Assembly: GCF_900207585.1 (NCBI RefSeq)
Contig: NZ_OAOP01000006.1
Location: 62,001 to 126,000, forward strand
Direction: 5' to 3'
Source of the DNA: Bacillus oleivorans
Lineage (GTDB): Bacteria > Bacillota > Bacilli > Bacillales > JC228
Length of the DNA stretch: 64,000 nucleotides
Under the pieces are notes generated by a model. It was not told the DNA's origin. It made no database searches and saw only the letters and a program-made list of their open reading frames with translations. Shown here in pieces: positions 47,788-59,026 of this stretch. The first letter of the stretch is position 1. Each line of letters begins with the position of its first letter. The translations under genes and the position numbers were made by a program.

Positions 47788-47804
47788 TTTGACCTTAATT
47801 GACC
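47788..47804 (-). promoter_or_regulatory. CtsR operator of clpP
   Basis: On the minus strand GGTCAATTAAGGTCAAA: two heptads GGTCAAT and GGTCAAA separated by three bases, matching the CtsR consensus RGTCAAA-NAN-RGTCAAA. It overlaps the clpP -35 and spacer. Confidence 0.85.
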
Positions 47805-47817
47805 ATTATTGTATGAT
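47789..47817 (+). promoter_or_regulatory. clpP promoter
   Basis: -35 TTGACC, 17-bp spacer, -10 TATGAT. The 5' leader contains an inverted repeat GAACATACAA / TTGTATGTTC (47819-47853) before the ribosome binding site GAGGAGG. Confidence 0.8.
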
Positions 47818-47896
47818 GAACATACAACCTAATCATCTCTTATTTGTATGTTCGATCATATAAAATATAAGGGATATTTGAAGAGGAGGATGAAAA

Positions 47897-48496
47897 ATGC
47901 CATTAATTCCTACAGTTATTGAACAAACAAACCGTGGTGAACGTGCATACGACATTTACTCACGTCTACTTAAAGACCGTATTATTATGCTAGGAACTGC
48001 CATTGATGACCAAGTAGCCAATGCTATTGTGGCTCAATTACTTTTCCTGGATGCAGAAAATCCTGAAAAAGATATTTCTCTTTATATTAATAGCCCTGGC
48101 GGCAGTATCACAGCAGGTATGGCCATTTACGACACGATGCAATATATTAAGCCAAATGTACAAACTATCTGCATTGGTATGGCGGCATCCATGGGTGCAT
48201 TCCTGTTAGCCGCAGGCGAAAAAGGCAAACGTTTCGCATTGCCAAACAGTGAAGTTATGATTCACCAGCCACTTGGCGGTGCTCAAGGTCAAGCAACCGA
48301 AATCGAAATTGCTGCGAAACGGATTCTCTTCCTTCGCAATAAGCTTAACCAAATTTTATCAGATCGCACAGGTCAGCCAATTGAAGTCATCGAAAAAGAT
48401 ACAGACCGCGATAACTTCATGACTGCAGAACGTGCAAAAGAATACGGTTTAGTCGACCATATTATTACAAGAAATACGTTGGCAGATAAAAAATAA
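47897..48496 (+). CDS. clpP: ATP-dependent Clp protease proteolytic subunit
   Basis: A serine protease of 199 residues forming the 14-mer barrel used by ClpX, ClpC and ClpE. Catalytic Ser98 (GMAASMGA), His123 (MIHQPLGG) and Asp172 (DRDNFM) are present. It degrades tmRNA-tagged and stress-damaged proteins. The CtsR operator upstream indicates class III heat-shock control. Confidence 0.98.
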   Translation: MPLIPTVIEQTNRGERAYDIYSRLLKDRIIMLGTAIDDQVANAIVAQLLFLDAENPEKDISLYINSPGGSITAGMAIYDTMQYIKPNVQTICIGMAASMGAFLLAAGEKGKRFALPNSEVMIHQPLGGAQGQATEIEIAAKRILFLRNKLNQILSDRTGQPIEVIEKDTDRDNFMTAERAKEYGLVDHIITRNTLADKK

Positions 48497-48507
48497 GTTT
48501 GTTTAGG

Positions 48508-48542
48508 AAAGAGTTCAGCTCAATTGGGCTGGACTCTTTTTT
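48508..48542 (+). terminator. Terminator of clpP
   Basis: AAAGAGTTCAGC / GGGCTGGACTCTTT with a short loop and a T-run, 12 bp after the stop. Confidence 0.85.
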
Positions 48543-48610
48543 GTGTGGGTTAGATTGACTGAGGAGGGGTATTGATTCTTTTTGTGGTTCGGGATTAACG
48601 GCTGGCTATT

Positions 48611-49120
48611 TTGGAGCGGGAGTCTGGATTTTTGGAGCACAAATTTCGAGTTTGGAGCGGAAATTTACTTTTTTGAGCTTGGGGCCAACTAATTGGGCGG
48701 GTTCTGCAATTATTTGGGCGGCTATCCTATATTATTGGGCGGCTTCTGCGATTTTTTGGGCGGCTATCCCATATTATTGGGCGGGTTCTACGATTTTTTG
48801 GGCGGCTATCCCATATTATTGGGCGGGTTCTACGATTTTTTGGGCGGCTATCCTATATTATTGGGCGGGTTCTGCAATTTTTGGGGCGGCTATCCTATAT
48901 AATTGAGCTGGTTCTGCAATTATTTGGGCGGCTATCCTATATAATTGGGCGGGTTCTGCAATTATTTGGACGGCTATCCTATATAATTGGGCGGGTTCTG
49001 CGATTTTTTGGGCGGCTATCCTATATAATTGGGCGCTTCTCTCGTTAATCGGGCTGGAATTTTCACAATTAGGTCGCCTCTACAAGAATCAGGCGCAATT
49101 CTCAATAATCGGGCTGCTCC
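48611..49120. repeat. 21-bp repeat array (GGGCGG word)
   Basis: About 24 units of 20-21 bp. Units alternate between types such as GGGCGGCTATCCTATATTATT and GGGCGGGTTCTGCAATTATTT, so a 42-bp double unit is visible in the middle. On the other strand the core is CCGCCCAATAAT, the same family as 39585-39908. An open frame of Trp/Tyr/Ala repeats crosses it but has no support as a gene. It lies between convergent clpP and crh. Confidence 0.9.
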
Positions 49121-49142
49121 CAAACCCAAAATAAACTTACCC

Positions 49143-49172
49143 CACAAAAAAAGCCACCCATCCCGGCAGCCT
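49143..49172 (-). terminator. Terminator of the rapZ-yvcK-whiA-crh operon
   Basis: Minus-strand AAGGCTGCC / GGGTGGCTT followed by seven T, just after crh. Confidence 0.8.
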
Positions 49173-49177
49173 TTCCA

Positions 49178-49435
49178 TTAACCTTCTTTTGAAATAAATG
49201 AGGTAAGTGCCTCTACAGCAGCTTCTGCGTCGTGTCCTTCGGCAATCAGGGTGACCTGGCTGCCTGCTCCAACGGCGAGACTCATAATCCCCATTATACT
49301 TTTAGCGTTCACTCGTTTTCCCTCTTTTTCAAGATAGACTTCGGAACTGAAACGGTTCGCTTCTTGAACGAATAGGGCGGCCGGTCTTGCTTGCAAACCG
49401 GTCTTTAAATTTACTTCTACCTGTCTCTCGACCAT
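49178..49435 (-). CDS. crh: HPr-like catabolite repression protein Crh
   Basis: An 85-residue HPr paralogue. The phosphocarrier histidine is replaced by Gln15 (TGLQARPAA), while regulatory Ser46 is kept (NAKSIMGIMSL). It therefore cannot pass sugar phosphate but can be phosphorylated by HPr kinase to act as a CcpA co-repressor. It is encoded 23 bp after whiA. Confidence 0.96.
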   Translation of the reverse strand: MVERQVEVNLKTGLQARPAALFVQEANRFSSEVYLEKEGKRVNAKSIMGIMSLAVGAGSQVTLIAEGHDAEAAVEALTSFISKEG

Positions 49436-49458
49436 TTTCTCTTCCTCTCCTCATCTCA

Positions 49459-50409
49459 TTATTTTAGAGAAATCGGTATGCCGGCCCGGATTTTCTCTGC
49501 AATCTCATCTAATTTACGCAGTCGGTGGTTGATTCCCGACTTGCTGATGTAACCGCTTGATACCATTTCTCCTAATTCCTTTAATGTCACATCTTGGTGG
49601 TTGACGCGTAATTCTGCAATTTCTCTTAATTTATCTGGTAATGCATGGAGTCCGATTTCCCGGTCAATTAATTTAATATTTTCCACCTGTCTGAGCGCTG
49701 CTCCAATGGTTTTGTTCAAGTTCGCTGTTTCACAATTGACAAGTCGGTTCACGGAGTTTCGCATGTCTCGTACGATCCGGACATCTTCAAATTTTAAGAG
49801 AGCAGAATGGGCACCGACTACAATTAAAAACTCGGTTATCTTTTCTGCTTCTTTTAAGTACGTAATAAATCCTTTTTTTCTTTCAAGTATTTTACTATTT
49901 AACGAAAAATAATTCATCAATTTATTTAATGCTTCACTATGTTCCCGGTATAAAGAGAAAATTTCTAAATGATAAGAGGAGGTTTCAGGATTATTAACGG
50001 ACCCGCCTGCTAAAAAGGCCCCCCGTAAATAGGAACGCTTACAACATTTCTTTTTAACTAGTTCAGAGGAAATGTCGTAATTGAAGGAAAAGTCCTCATC
50101 AATGATTTTTAAATCCTCCAGAATATCCTTTGCCTGTTCACGAATACGAACAATGTATACATTATTTTTCTTGAGCCTCATTTTTTTCCGGACCAAAAGC
50201 TCAACACGAGTAGAATAATTCATTTTAATCAATGAATAAATCCGCCGTGCAATTGCTGCATTTTCGGTTTGAATGTTCACAATGAAGGAACGATTGGTTA
50301 GCGATAAAGCACCATTCATCCGAATCAGAGCGGATAATTCTGCTTTAGCACAGCAGTTTTTTAACTCGTGCTGGGTTAATTCCTTTTTAGTATCAGAAGC
50401 AAAGGACAT
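49459..50409 (-). CDS. whiA: DNA-binding protein WhiA
   Basis: A 316-residue protein with an N-terminal LAGLIDADG-like domain and a C-terminal helix-turn-helix ([21 protein letters not shown] followed by [11 protein letters not shown]). In Bacillus it affects cell division and chromosome segregation. It lies 16 bp after yvcK. Confidence 0.95.
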   Translation of the reverse strand: MSFASDTKKELTQHELKNCCAKAELSALIRMNGALSLTNRSFIVNIQTENAAIARRIYSLIKMNYSTRVELLVRKKMRLKKNNVYIVRIREQAKDILEDLKIIDEDFSFNYDISSELVKKKCCKRSYLRGAFLAGGSVNNPETSSYHLEIFSLYREHSEALNKLMNYFSLNSKILERKKGFITYLKEAEKITEFLIVVGAHSALLKFEDVRIVRDMRNSVNRLVNCETANLNKTIGAALRQVENIKLIDREIGLHALPDKLREIAELRVNHQDVTLKELGEMVSSGYISKSGINHRLRKLDEIAEKIRAGIPISLK

Positions 50410-50425
50410 TTGGGAACACCACCTG

Positions 50426-51397
50426 TTATTTCTCAGAGTTTACTCCTGTTAATAATTGATACAGGAGTTTGGCAATTTTTTGTGTATCATGGCGGATAAT
50501 ATGATCTTGATAAGATGCAAAATCGTCTTGAATTACATTCAGACCATATTCCTGCAGTTTTTCTAAATCGAACACGACCGGTTTTGCATATTCTTCATCA
50601 TACTTAATCCGCACATTTTCTGGAATCTCTGTGTTGTTCACAATAATCGTATCAATAAAGGAGCATTTCATATGATCATAGATCGCTTTAACATGATCAC
50701 TCGCTGTAAAATCTAACGTTTCTCCAGCTTGAGTCATTAGATTACAGATGTACACCTTTTGAGCTTTGGCCGCACAAACTTCTTCTCCTAATCCTGGGAC
50801 CAAGAGATTTGGTAGAATGCTAGTGTAAAGGCTTCCAGGGCCCATTACGATTAAATCTGCTTTCCGAATCGCCTCAATCGTTTCGTCTAAAGGACGTATA
50901 TTGTCAGGGGTTAGATAAACTTGTTTTATTTTTTTCCCTGCTTTCGAAATTTTAGACTCACCGGTAACTAGCGTTCCATCTTCCATAATGGCATTAAGCT
51001 CTACGCTTTGGTTGGCAGCCGGCAAGACCTTTCCTTTAACATTTAAAACGCGGCTAAGCTGCTGAATCGCTGAAACAAAGTCCCCTGAAATAGAGGTCAT
51101 AGCTGCTAATATTAGATTTCCTAATGAATGACCGGATAATTCCTTTGATGACTGAAATCTGTGCTGGAACATCTCAATAAAGAGAGGTTCAACCTCTGAA
51201 AGGGCTGCGAGGACGTTTCGGATGTCTCCTGGGGGGGGAATATCCAGCTGATCCCTGATTCTCCCCGAACTCCCGCCATCATCAGCAACGGTAACTATTG
51301 CAGTTATATCAATCGGATATCGTTTTAACCCTCTTAATAACACGGGGAGTCCTGTCCCGCCCCCGAGGACAACGACCCTTGGCAGATCTATCTTCAT
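50426..51397 (-). CDS. yvcK: Gluconeogenesis factor YvcK/MgfK family
   Basis: A 323-residue CofD-like nucleotide-sugar-binding protein ([34 protein letters not shown]). In B. subtilis it is needed for growth on gluconeogenic carbon and for cell shape. The start overlaps the rapZ stop by four bases. Confidence 0.95.
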   Translation of the reverse strand: MKIDLPRVVVLGGGTGLPVLLRGLKRYPIDITAIVTVADDGGSSGRIRDQLDIPPPGDIRNVLAALSEVEPLFIEMFQHRFQSSKELSGHSLGNLILAAMTSISGDFVSAIQQLSRVLNVKGKVLPAANQSVELNAIMEDGTLVTGESKISKAGKKIKQVYLTPDNIRPLDETIEAIRKADLIVMGPGSLYTSILPNLLVPGLGEEVCAAKAQKVYICNLMTQAGETLDFTASDHVKAIYDHMKCSFIDTIIVNNTEIPENVRIKYDEEYAKPVVFDLEKLQEYGLNVIQDDFASYQDHIIRHDTQKIAKLLYQLLTGVNSEK

Positions 51398-52287
51398 GTA
51401 GTTTTGTCCTTTCTCCTCTCAATATCACGATGCGTTACTTTGGTTTCATAGTCTTTTTCAAAATGGTGCGCAATTGTTTCCGCAAGTGCCACAGACCGGT
51501 GCTGTCCGCCCGTACATCCGATTGCGACGACGAGCTGTCTCTTACCTTCCCTTTTATAATGAGGGAGCATAAAACTGAGCAAATCCGTAACCTTCTCTAA
51601 AAACTTTTGCGTTTCACTCCATTTTAATACATAGCTTGAGACTTCTTCCTCAAGGCCTGTTTTCGGTCTCATATGTTCAACATAATAAGGGTTTGGCAAA
51701 AAGCGGACATCAAATACTAAATCCGCATCGATCGGAAGCCCATGCTTAAAACCAAATGACATAACATTGACGGTAAAGATGGTTCGTTTATCAGTCGAAA
51801 ACTGTAAAAGAATCTTGTCTCTGAGTTCTTTCGGCTTCAATTTTGACGTGTTGTAAATTTGTTGGGCTCTCCCTTTTAGCTCTTCTAACAATTCTCTTTC
51901 CAGCTTGATTCCTTCTAAAGGCAACCCTGATGGGGCAAGCGGATGTGATCTTCTGGTTTCTTTATATCTTCTGACTAATGTCGCATCATCTGCATCTAAA
52001 AATAGAATTTCAGGGGTTACCCACGAGGTTTCGGCTAAATCGTCTAATGCCTTAAATAAATGGTCAAAAAACTCTCTTCCTCGCAAGTCCATCACAAGGG
52101 CCACTTTATTCATTTTATTCCCAGACTCTTTCATCAGCTCCATAAATTTAGGAAGCAAAGTAGGCGGAAGATTATCCACGCAAAAGAATCCTAAGTCCTC
52201 AAAGCTATGAATTGCCACCGTTTTCCCAGCACCAGACATTCCAGTAATAATGACCATGCGAATATCGTGATGTTCGGTTTGGTCCAT
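51394..52287 (-). CDS. rapZ: RNase adapter-type nucleotide-binding protein RapZ/YvcJ
   Basis: A 297-residue P-loop protein: Walker A GMSGAGKT (residues 15-22), and a C-terminal domain with [17 protein letters not shown]. The B. subtilis homologue YvcJ hydrolyses GTP and influences competence. It lies 23 bp after the NUDIX gene. Confidence 0.95.
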   Translation of the reverse strand: MDQTEHHDIRMVIITGMSGAGKTVAIHSFEDLGFFCVDNLPPTLLPKFMELMKESGNKMNKVALVMDLRGREFFDHLFKALDDLAETSWVTPEILFLDADDATLVRRYKETRRSHPLAPSGLPLEGIKLERELLEELKGRAQQIYNTSKLKPKELRDKILLQFSTDKRTIFTVNVMSFGFKHGLPIDADLVFDVRFLPNPYYVEHMRPKTGLEEEVSSYVLKWSETQKFLEKVTDLLSFMLPHYKREGKRQLVVAIGCTGGQHRSVALAETIAHHFEKDYETKVTHRDIERRKDKTT

Positions 52288-52310
52288 GTGTTTCTCCCCC
52301 TTTTAATAGG

Positions 52311-52769
52311 TTAGCTTGGATCTAAACGATACGAAATTAACTCAAAATCAGGTGTATAAATAAATGTTCCAAAAATCATTCCATCTCCGTGAACCATATA
52401 TTCCAGTATATGAATATCACCAGGCGCCATTTGCAAGGATGGAATATTTTCGATTGAGTGCCAAGCTAATTTGCCTTCTTCAGACTCTTGATAGAGATCA
52501 CCTTGACCTTCTTCGGCTAAGAAGGTGAACATCATCCACTCGGAGATGACCTCATCTCCTTCTTTTATCAGAAAGGTAAATACACCTTTTAATTTTGGAT
52601 TATTTAAGAAAATCCCTGTTTCTTCTCTGAATTCTCTCGTTACTGCTTCTTTAACGGATTCTCCCTGCTCCATTTTTCCACCAGGAGCGACCCACCAATT
52701 CCTTCGTGGTTTTTGCAGCAGTAAGACTTCGCCATTTTGGATATACACACAATTTGTAACCCGTTGCAT
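52311..52769 (-). CDS. yvcI: NUDIX hydrolase (YvcI)
   Basis: A 152-residue protein with a complete Nudix box: GGKMEQGESVKEAVTREFRE followed by ETGI. It was probably named for 8-oxo-dGTP cleanup, but the true substrate is not shown by sequence. First gene of the rapZ operon. Confidence 0.9.
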   Translation of the reverse strand: MQRVTNCVYIQNGEVLLLQKPRRNWWVAPGGKMEQGESVKEAVTREFREETGIFLNNPKLKGVFTFLIKEGDEVISEWMMFTFLAEEGQGDLYQESEEGKLAWHSIENIPSLQMAPGDIHILEYMVHGDGMIFGTFIYTPDFELISYRLDPS

Positions 52770-52884
52770 CTTTTCTCACTCCAAGTCTTACCATGGTATA
52801 AATATTATACAACGAATCCGGGTGTGTTACAATCAGTGACCTTTTTTCGCTGTATGGTATAAGCCTATTTTACAATCATAAGCC

Positions 52885-53115
52885 GTCAAAACCACTCGCT
52901 TTCCGCGGGCCTCACACGACGTGAGGCCGTTCGATGTTGGCACAGGACGTGCCGACTTTAATCGAACTTCCTTTTTATATTTTCGAGCCTCCTCGCTCGT
53001 CCCTCATGCGGGGTCTTGATTGGCTCGTTTTTCCGCAGGACAAGGAAGGCTACGGCAGCGATCCATCGCACAAAGAAAATGCGCATGCATTTTTGATGAG
53101 TCTCGCGGTTTTGAC
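52885..53115. repeat. 231-bp element bounded by GTCAAAACC / GGTTTTGAC with nested hairpins
   Basis: Lies in the 569-bp gap between yvcI and trxB. The interior shares the Bacillus repeat words (CCGCGGGC, GAGCCTCCTCGCTCG, TGCGGGGTC) with 47450-47676 in the opposite sense. It also has hairpins GGCCTCAC-ACGAC-GTGAGGCC (52908-52928) and GTTCGAT...ATCGAAC enclosing GTTGGCAC...GTGCCGAC (52929-52967). No gene. Confidence 0.65.
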
Positions 53116-53162
53116 TCCAGTTTTAATATAAAAATCAACAATGTAATTTATCACAGTCAATC

Positions 53163-53195
53163 AAAAAAAAAAACACAGGCAAAAGGCGCCTGTGC
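53163..53195 (-). terminator. Terminator downstream of trxB
   Basis: CACAGGC / GCCTGTG perfect stem followed on the minus strand by more than nine T. It is about 145 bp beyond the trxB stop. Confidence 0.7.
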
Positions 53196-53338
53196 GAAAC
53201 ATGATCTATATGTTTCAAAAGGGGGTCAATTTCTACCTCTATCATACAGAACAAATGTTTCAGTGCTGTTACAATAGGTTTAAATTGGTATTATTTTTTG
53301 TAAAATTTACATGCCTACGTGCAAAATAGCATATATTA

Positions 53339-54334
<996 letters not shown>

Positions 54335-54387
54335 CTATCGTATAGTTTAAGGACGAAATCGTCTAATATAATGCTTAGAAAAATTTT

Positions 54388-55887
54388 CTACAGCAGCACC
54401 TTTTTAATTTCCTGAGTATATTTCCTTAATGAATATACGGAAACTCCAGCCACATCCGCTGCATCTTTCTGAGTTACAGACTCTCCTCTAAGCTTTTTCC
54501 AAAAGTAAAAAAGAGCTCCAGCCATCGCGTTTGCATCTTGTAAAGGTTTTCCCTTTAACTCTAGAAAAGCAGTAAACCACGTTAAGAATAAACCGCTATT
54601 TTTCCAGGTAATTATTTTCCCTTCCCACTCAAACAGGTTTAAGGCTACCTGATGAGCGACCGAAATAGATAATTGATTCGATGCTCCTGCTTCCCATTGC
54701 TCTGATAAGCAATAGGTAAAATATTGCTGTTCATCTGCTGATAACGGGGAAAGACGCAGAGTTCGTTTCGTTAGCCATAATTTTTTATCATCTGAAACAG
54801 TTAATAAAAATAAAGCAAATAAACGCTGAGGATCTTCTTCACTCTTCCAGATTCTCTCAATCATTACAGGATCATTGACTAGCATTCTTTCATCCTGAAT
54901 CCAAGGCTCTTGCCCTTTTCGTTCAGGTGACAATTCAATCACGCGTTTCCACATATCTTTGGCGAATTCTTTTTTTCCAGTGTAATAAGCGGAAACAGAA
55001 AGCCAGTAAAAGAATGCCCCATCCCCATCAAATCCTTGTTTTTGCAGCTTGCGTAACCATTGATAAGCAAGCTCATACTTACCAATTAGGGCAAAAGTAG
55101 CCCCTAATTTATAACGATGCTCAAGCAGCATCGGATGAATATTTTTTAATGTATCGAACAAGTTGTGAACCTGATGAAAATCTTTTTGATAATGGGCAAA
55201 AATTAAGGAATTACATAAAGCATGTAAATTTCCAGGATTTTTTTCTAAAACGGTCTCTAAGACCTGATTCGCTCGCTTCACATTTCCTAAATAAAAATGG
55301 GCTAAAGCTAGGTTATTATAAGCTGACCAGTAATCTGGATGAGAGTCAATCACTTCATTTAAAAGGTCAATAGCCTTTTCAAATTCACCAGCTTCTAAGC
55401 ATAAACGGGCTTCATCCTGCTGACGGATTAATTCGTCTTCTTCCTCCAAGTCAGTATCGTCTAAGCCAAGCTCTAATGAAATTATTTCAAGCAATTCTTC
55501 GGCATCATCACGAAAATCACCATTTGGCTCGATTTCAACGTATTTTTGTGCATTTTGAAATGCTTCCCTAAAATGGCCTAAATACGCATAATTGTTTGCC
55601 AGAAAATAGTAGCATTCCGTCATATGGTCATCCAATTGCTCCAAGATTAGATGAAGAAGCTCATTGGAGGATTGGTATTGGCCTATTTCCGTATGCACCA
55701 TTGCCAGCTGACAAGCAATTAGCGGCTCTAAAGGCTCTAGATGATAAGCACGTTCCAAGTATTTCTTCGCTTTATTTAAATCCCCTCGATGGTACGCTTT
55801 TAGCCCCTTCGTGAAGTAATACTCTCCCGTAGGGGTAAATGAAAGGATTTTTCCACTTGTCTGCTTTATTTTTAAATGTTTACTCAT
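54388..55887 (-). CDS. yvcD: TPR-repeat protein (YvcD-like)
   Basis: A 499-residue cytoplasmic protein with several tetratricopeptide repeats between about 20 and 290 (YYFTKGLKAYHRGDLNKAKKYLERA; DYWSAYNNLALAHFYLGNVKRA). The C-terminus is a helix-turn-helix-like segment (VTQKDAADVAGVSVYSLRKYT). It is next to trxB, as yvcD is in B. subtilis. The function is not established; a scaffold or adaptor role is plausible. Confidence 0.85.
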   Translation of the reverse strand: MSKHLKIKQTSGKILSFTPTGEYYFTKGLKAYHRGDLNKAKKYLERAYHLEPLEPLIACQLAMVHTEIGQYQSSNELLHLILEQLDDHMTECYYFLANNYAYLGHFREAFQNAQKYVEIEPNGDFRDDAEELLEIISLELGLDDTDLEEEDELIRQQDEARLCLEAGEFEKAIDLLNEVIDSHPDYWSAYNNLALAHFYLGNVKRANQVLETVLEKNPGNLHALCNSLIFAHYQKDFHQVHNLFDTLKNIHPMLLEHRYKLGATFALIGKYELAYQWLRKLQKQGFDGDGAFFYWLSVSAYYTGKKEFAKDMWKRVIELSPERKGQEPWIQDERMLVNDPVMIERIWKSEEDPQRLFALFLLTVSDDKKLWLTKRTLRLSPLSADEQQYFTYCLSEQWEAGASNQLSISVAHQVALNLFEWEGKIITWKNSGLFLTWFTAFLELKGKPLQDANAMAGALFYFWKKLRGESVTQKDAADVAGVSVYSLRKYTQEIKKVLL

Positions 55888-56129
55888 GAAATCCTCCGTC
55901 TAACCTTAGTAACTACAGTAGTATACCATATGTAGCGCAAGGCGAGAAGGCATAAGGGAGGAATTGGCAGCGTCCATTTTTTGATTTTTGATTGCATGCT
56001 CTGAAATAATGGTTTTTGATGAATTTTACAAAATGCCGGTTATGAAAATCGGGATTTTGTTAAAATTCATCGACTCTTATTATTTTTTTAAGCAACTGTT
56101 TTATACGCAGCAGTATAAACAAAGGTGAA

Positions 56130-56212
56130 TCGCGCGAAATTCCAAATTTGCGCGCGAAAATGGAGGTCAATCGAGCGAAAATGGGGGTCAATCGAGCGAA
56201 AGTAAAAATATG
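56130..56212. repeat. Short 20-21 bp repeat array (CGAGCGAAA word)
   Basis: Four units, steps of 20-21 bp, with cores CGCGCGAAA, CGAGCGAAA and AATGGGGGTC. It lies between yvcD and the his operon terminator, in a 385-bp stretch that holds no gene. Confidence 0.55.
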
Positions 56213-56233
56213 GAACATTTCAGTCCGGTAAAT

Positions 56234-56262
56234 CAAAAACGACGGCCCCACCCGTCGTTCTT
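56234..56262 (-). terminator. Terminator of the his operon
   Basis: Minus-strand ACGACGGG / CCGTCGT followed by five T, about 10 bp after hisI. Confidence 0.75.
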
Positions 56263-56272
56263 CAAAAACCTG

Positions 56273-56905
56273 TTATTCTTTTGTATGTCTTTCCTTCAAA
56301 ACCTTCAGCACTTCGGTAAAAGGAAGTTCTTGTTCCTTCAACAGCACAAGCAAGTGATAGAGCAGGTCTGCCGCTTCCCATTTCAGTTCATCGTGGTCGC
56401 GGTTTTTCGCAGCAATAATGACTTCTGACGCCTCTTCCCCGACCTTTTTTAGGATCTTATCTACACCCTTTTCAAACAGATAGGTGGTGTAGGAGCCTTC
56501 AGGCCGCTCAGCTTCCCGCTTTGCCACGACTTTTTCGAGCTCCAGTAAAAACTCAGCGGAAACACCCGATTCCACTTCCTGTTTGTCCTTAAAGAAAGTT
56601 TCTGTAAAACAGCTCGTTGTTCCATTGTGACAAGCGGGACCATTTGCAATTACTTGTACAACGATCGCGTCACCATCGCAATCATACGTCATGGATATGA
56701 TTTTTTGTGTATGTCCGCTTGTTTCGCCTTTATGCCACAACTCCTGCCGTGAACGACTATAAAACCAAGTTTCCTTTGTTTCGATAGACTTTTGCAGTGA
56801 TTCCTCGTCCATATAGGCAAGTGTTAAAACTTCCTTTGTTTGAAAATCTTGAACAATGGCAGGAACGAGGCCTTTTTCGTCAAACTTAATCTCGTTTACA
56901 TTCAC
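56273..56905 (-). CDS. hisI: Bifunctional phosphoribosyl-AMP cyclohydrolase / phosphoribosyl-ATP pyrophosphatase
   Basis: HisIE fusion, 210 residues. The cyclohydrolase half (1-105) has [30 protein letters not shown] and CHNGTTSC. The HisE half (about 115-205) has [14 protein letters not shown] and [13 protein letters not shown]. Catalyses steps 2 and 3 of histidine synthesis. Overlaps hisF by four bases. Confidence 0.97.
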   Translation of the reverse strand: MNVNEIKFDEKGLVPAIVQDFQTKEVLTLAYMDEESLQKSIETKETWFYSRSRQELWHKGETSGHTQKIISMTYDCDGDAIVVQVIANGPACHNGTTSCFTETFFKDKQEVESGVSAEFLLELEKVVAKREAERPEGSYTTYLFEKGVDKILKKVGEEASEVIIAAKNRDHDELKWEAADLLYHLLVLLKEQELPFTEVLKVLKERHTKE

Positions 56906-57660
56906 CGTACATGTACCCCCTGTTCCTTTAAATAATCCTTCACTTCTTTAACGGATGTTTCTTTATAATGAAAAATGGACGCTGCCAATGCTGCATCTGC
57001 TCTCGCTTCTTCAAAAACTTTAAGGAAATCTTCTTTCCTGCCGGCGCCGCCAGAAGCAATCACAGGCACAGTCACTGCATCATTGATTGCTTTTGTAAGA
57101 GCTACATCAAAGCCTGCTTTCTCCCCATCGGCATCCATCGAAGTGAGTAAAATTTCCCCTGCCCCTAATTCTACCGCCTGTTTTGCCCACGTTATCGCAT
57201 CGAGCTCAGTTTCTTTCCGGCCACCGTGAGTGTAGACCTTCCACGTTCCAAGCGCTTCATCGTACTTTGCATCAATGGCCAGAACAATACATTGAGAGCC
57301 AAAGTAGTCTGCCCCTTCGCGGATTAATTCAGGATTTAGAATCGCGGCTGTGTTTACACTAACCTTGTCGGCTCCCGCTCTTAGCATACGCTTCATATCT
57401 TCTAAACTCCCAATGCCTCCGCCAACTGTAAAAGGAATTGCCAGTTCAGAGGCTACCTGACGAACAACGTCCTCCATCGTTTTTCTGCCTTCATGAGAAG
57501 CGGATATGTCCAAGAATACAAGTTCATCAGCTCCCTGCTCATCATAAAAGCGGGCAAGCTCAACCGGGTCGCCAGCATCACGCAATTGCACAAATTGAAT
57601 TCCTTTCATAACTCGGCCCTCTTTTACATCCAGACAAGGGATAATCCGTTTCGTAATCAT
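56902..57660 (-). CDS. hisF: Imidazole glycerol phosphate synthase, cyclase subunit
   Basis: TIM barrel of 252 residues with catalytic Asp11 ([12 protein letters not shown]) and Asp130 (LAIDAKYD). With HisH it makes IGP and AICAR. Overlaps hisA by four bases. Confidence 0.97.
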   Translation of the reverse strand: MITKRIIPCLDVKEGRVMKGIQFVQLRDAGDPVELARFYDEQGADELVFLDISASHEGRKTMEDVVRQVASELAIPFTVGGGIGSLEDMKRMLRAGADKVSVNTAAILNPELIREGADYFGSQCIVLAIDAKYDEALGTWKVYTHGGRKETELDAITWAKQAVELGAGEILLTSMDADGEKAGFDVALTKAINDAVTVPVIASGGAGRKEDFLKVFEEARADAALAASIFHYKETSVKEVKDYLKEQGVHVR

Positions 57661-58388
57661 GACGACACCTCCTCTAATGCCTGCCGCAGAGTGAAACGCT
57701 GCTCATAAAGGGCTTTTCCGACAATCGCACCTTTAATCCCTTTATCAGCTAATTTTTTGAGTGACTGCAAATCTCCTAGAGAACTAACCCCGCCTGAAGC
57801 AATGATTTCTTTCCCGGTCGCTTCAGCTATTTGCAGCAAGGAATCTATATTCGGGCCCGACAGCATCCCATCCTTTGAAATATCGGTACAGATAAATGTT
57901 TCCGCACCTGCTTCTGCTAACTCTTTACCCAGTTCGACTGCTGTTAAAGAGGAAGTGGACAGCCAGCCGTGGGTTGCAACATAGCCTTCTTTGGCATCAA
58001 TCCCAATCGCAAGCTTGGATCCATACTTTTTGAGCATGTTTTTAACAAAATCGCGATCAGTCACAGCCACACTGCCAAGGATGACTCGGTCAACCCCGTT
58101 TTCTAAATAAAATGCGATATCGGCCTCAGAACGAATCCCTCCGCCGATTTGAATCGATGAGGTCAAGTTTTTCGCTGCCTGTACCACGAAGGGGTGATTG
58201 ATTTTTTCTCCAGCCTTGGCCCCATCTAAGTCAACCATATGGATCCAGGCTGCTCCGTCACTAGCAAACTGTTTCGCCATGTCAGACGGGGAATCACCGT
58301 ATACAGTTTCTTGATTGTAATCTCCTTGGATCAGCCTTACACATTTTCCCCCGCGCATATCAATCGCTGGATAAATTGTAAATGACAT
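57657..58388 (-). CDS. hisA: ProFAR isomerase
   Basis: TIM barrel of 243 residues; Asp8 ([14 protein letters not shown]) and the second catalytic Asp in [15 protein letters not shown]. Isomerises ProFAR to PRFAR. Joined to hisH by a one-base overlap. Confidence 0.97.
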   Translation of the reverse strand: MSFTIYPAIDMRGGKCVRLIQGDYNQETVYGDSPSDMAKQFASDGAAWIHMVDLDGAKAGEKINHPFVVQAAKNLTSSIQIGGGIRSEADIAFYLENGVDRVILGSVAVTDRDFVKNMLKKYGSKLAIGIDAKEGYVATHGWLSTSSLTAVELGKELAEAGAETFICTDISKDGMLSGPNIDSLLQIAEATGKEIIASGGVSSLGDLQSLKKLADKGIKGAIVGKALYEQRFTLRQALEEVSS

Positions 58389-59026
58389 TAGATTTTCTCT
58401 CCTTGACCTGCAAGCTTTGTAAAATTAGATAGTAGCTGCATCCCAAGCCTGCTGCTTTTTTCCGGGTGAAATTGCATCCCATATACATTGGCTCTGCCGA
58501 CAATCGCTGGTACTTTAACGTCAAAATAATCACTATAGGCCATCACAGCATCCTCATCTGTCTGCACATAAAAGGAGTGGACAAAATAAGCAAAATTCTC
58601 ATCCAAACCAGATAAAAGTTCATTCTCCCGCTTATGAAAAACGAGTTTATTCCAGCCAATATGCGGAACTTTATACGTTTCATTGTTTTCTGTTTTTCCT
58701 GAAAAGCGAACTACTTCTCCTTCAAGCAGCCCCAAGCCTTCGTGTTCACCGTGTTCCTCACTTCTCGAAAATAAAAGCTGCATCCCTAAACAAATCCCCA
58801 ATAATGGCACGCCTTCTGCAGCTTTTCGTTCAATAAATGGGACCAGATCAGTTTCGGTTAGTTTTTTCATCGCATCGGGAAAGGCACCTACGCCTGGCAG
58901 GATTAAACCAGCCGCATTTTCCAGCTCCTCTATCGATTCCGAAACGAAAAAAGGAACCTCAAGCCGTTCTAATGCTTTTTGGACACTGAAAAGGTTCCCC
59001 ATTCCGTAATCAATCACACCTATCAT
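58388..59026 (-). CDS. hisH: Imidazole glycerol phosphate synthase, glutaminase subunit
   Basis: Class I glutamine amidotransferase of 212 residues: nucleophile Cys79 ([12 protein letters not shown]) and the His/Glu of GMQFHPEKS. Supplies ammonia to HisF. Confidence 0.97.
   Translation of the reverse strand: MIGVIDYGMGNLFSVQKALERLEVPFFVSESIEELENAAGLILPGVGAFPDAMKKLTETDLVPFIERKAAEGVPLLGICLGMQLLFSRSEEHGEHEGLGLLEGEVVRFSGKTENNETYKVPHIGWNKLVFHKRENELLSGLDENFAYFVHSFYVQTDEDAVMAYSDYFDVKVPAIVGRANVYGMQFHPEKSSRLGMQLLSNFTKLAGQGEKI

Noticed and set aside
48652-48906. 84-codon open frame of Trp/Tyr/Ala-rich repeats in the GGGCGG array
   Set aside because: The 21-bp period is a multiple of three, so an open frame arises in any repeat lacking a stop. 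There is no ribosome binding site, and the pattern continues in degraded form beyond the frame.
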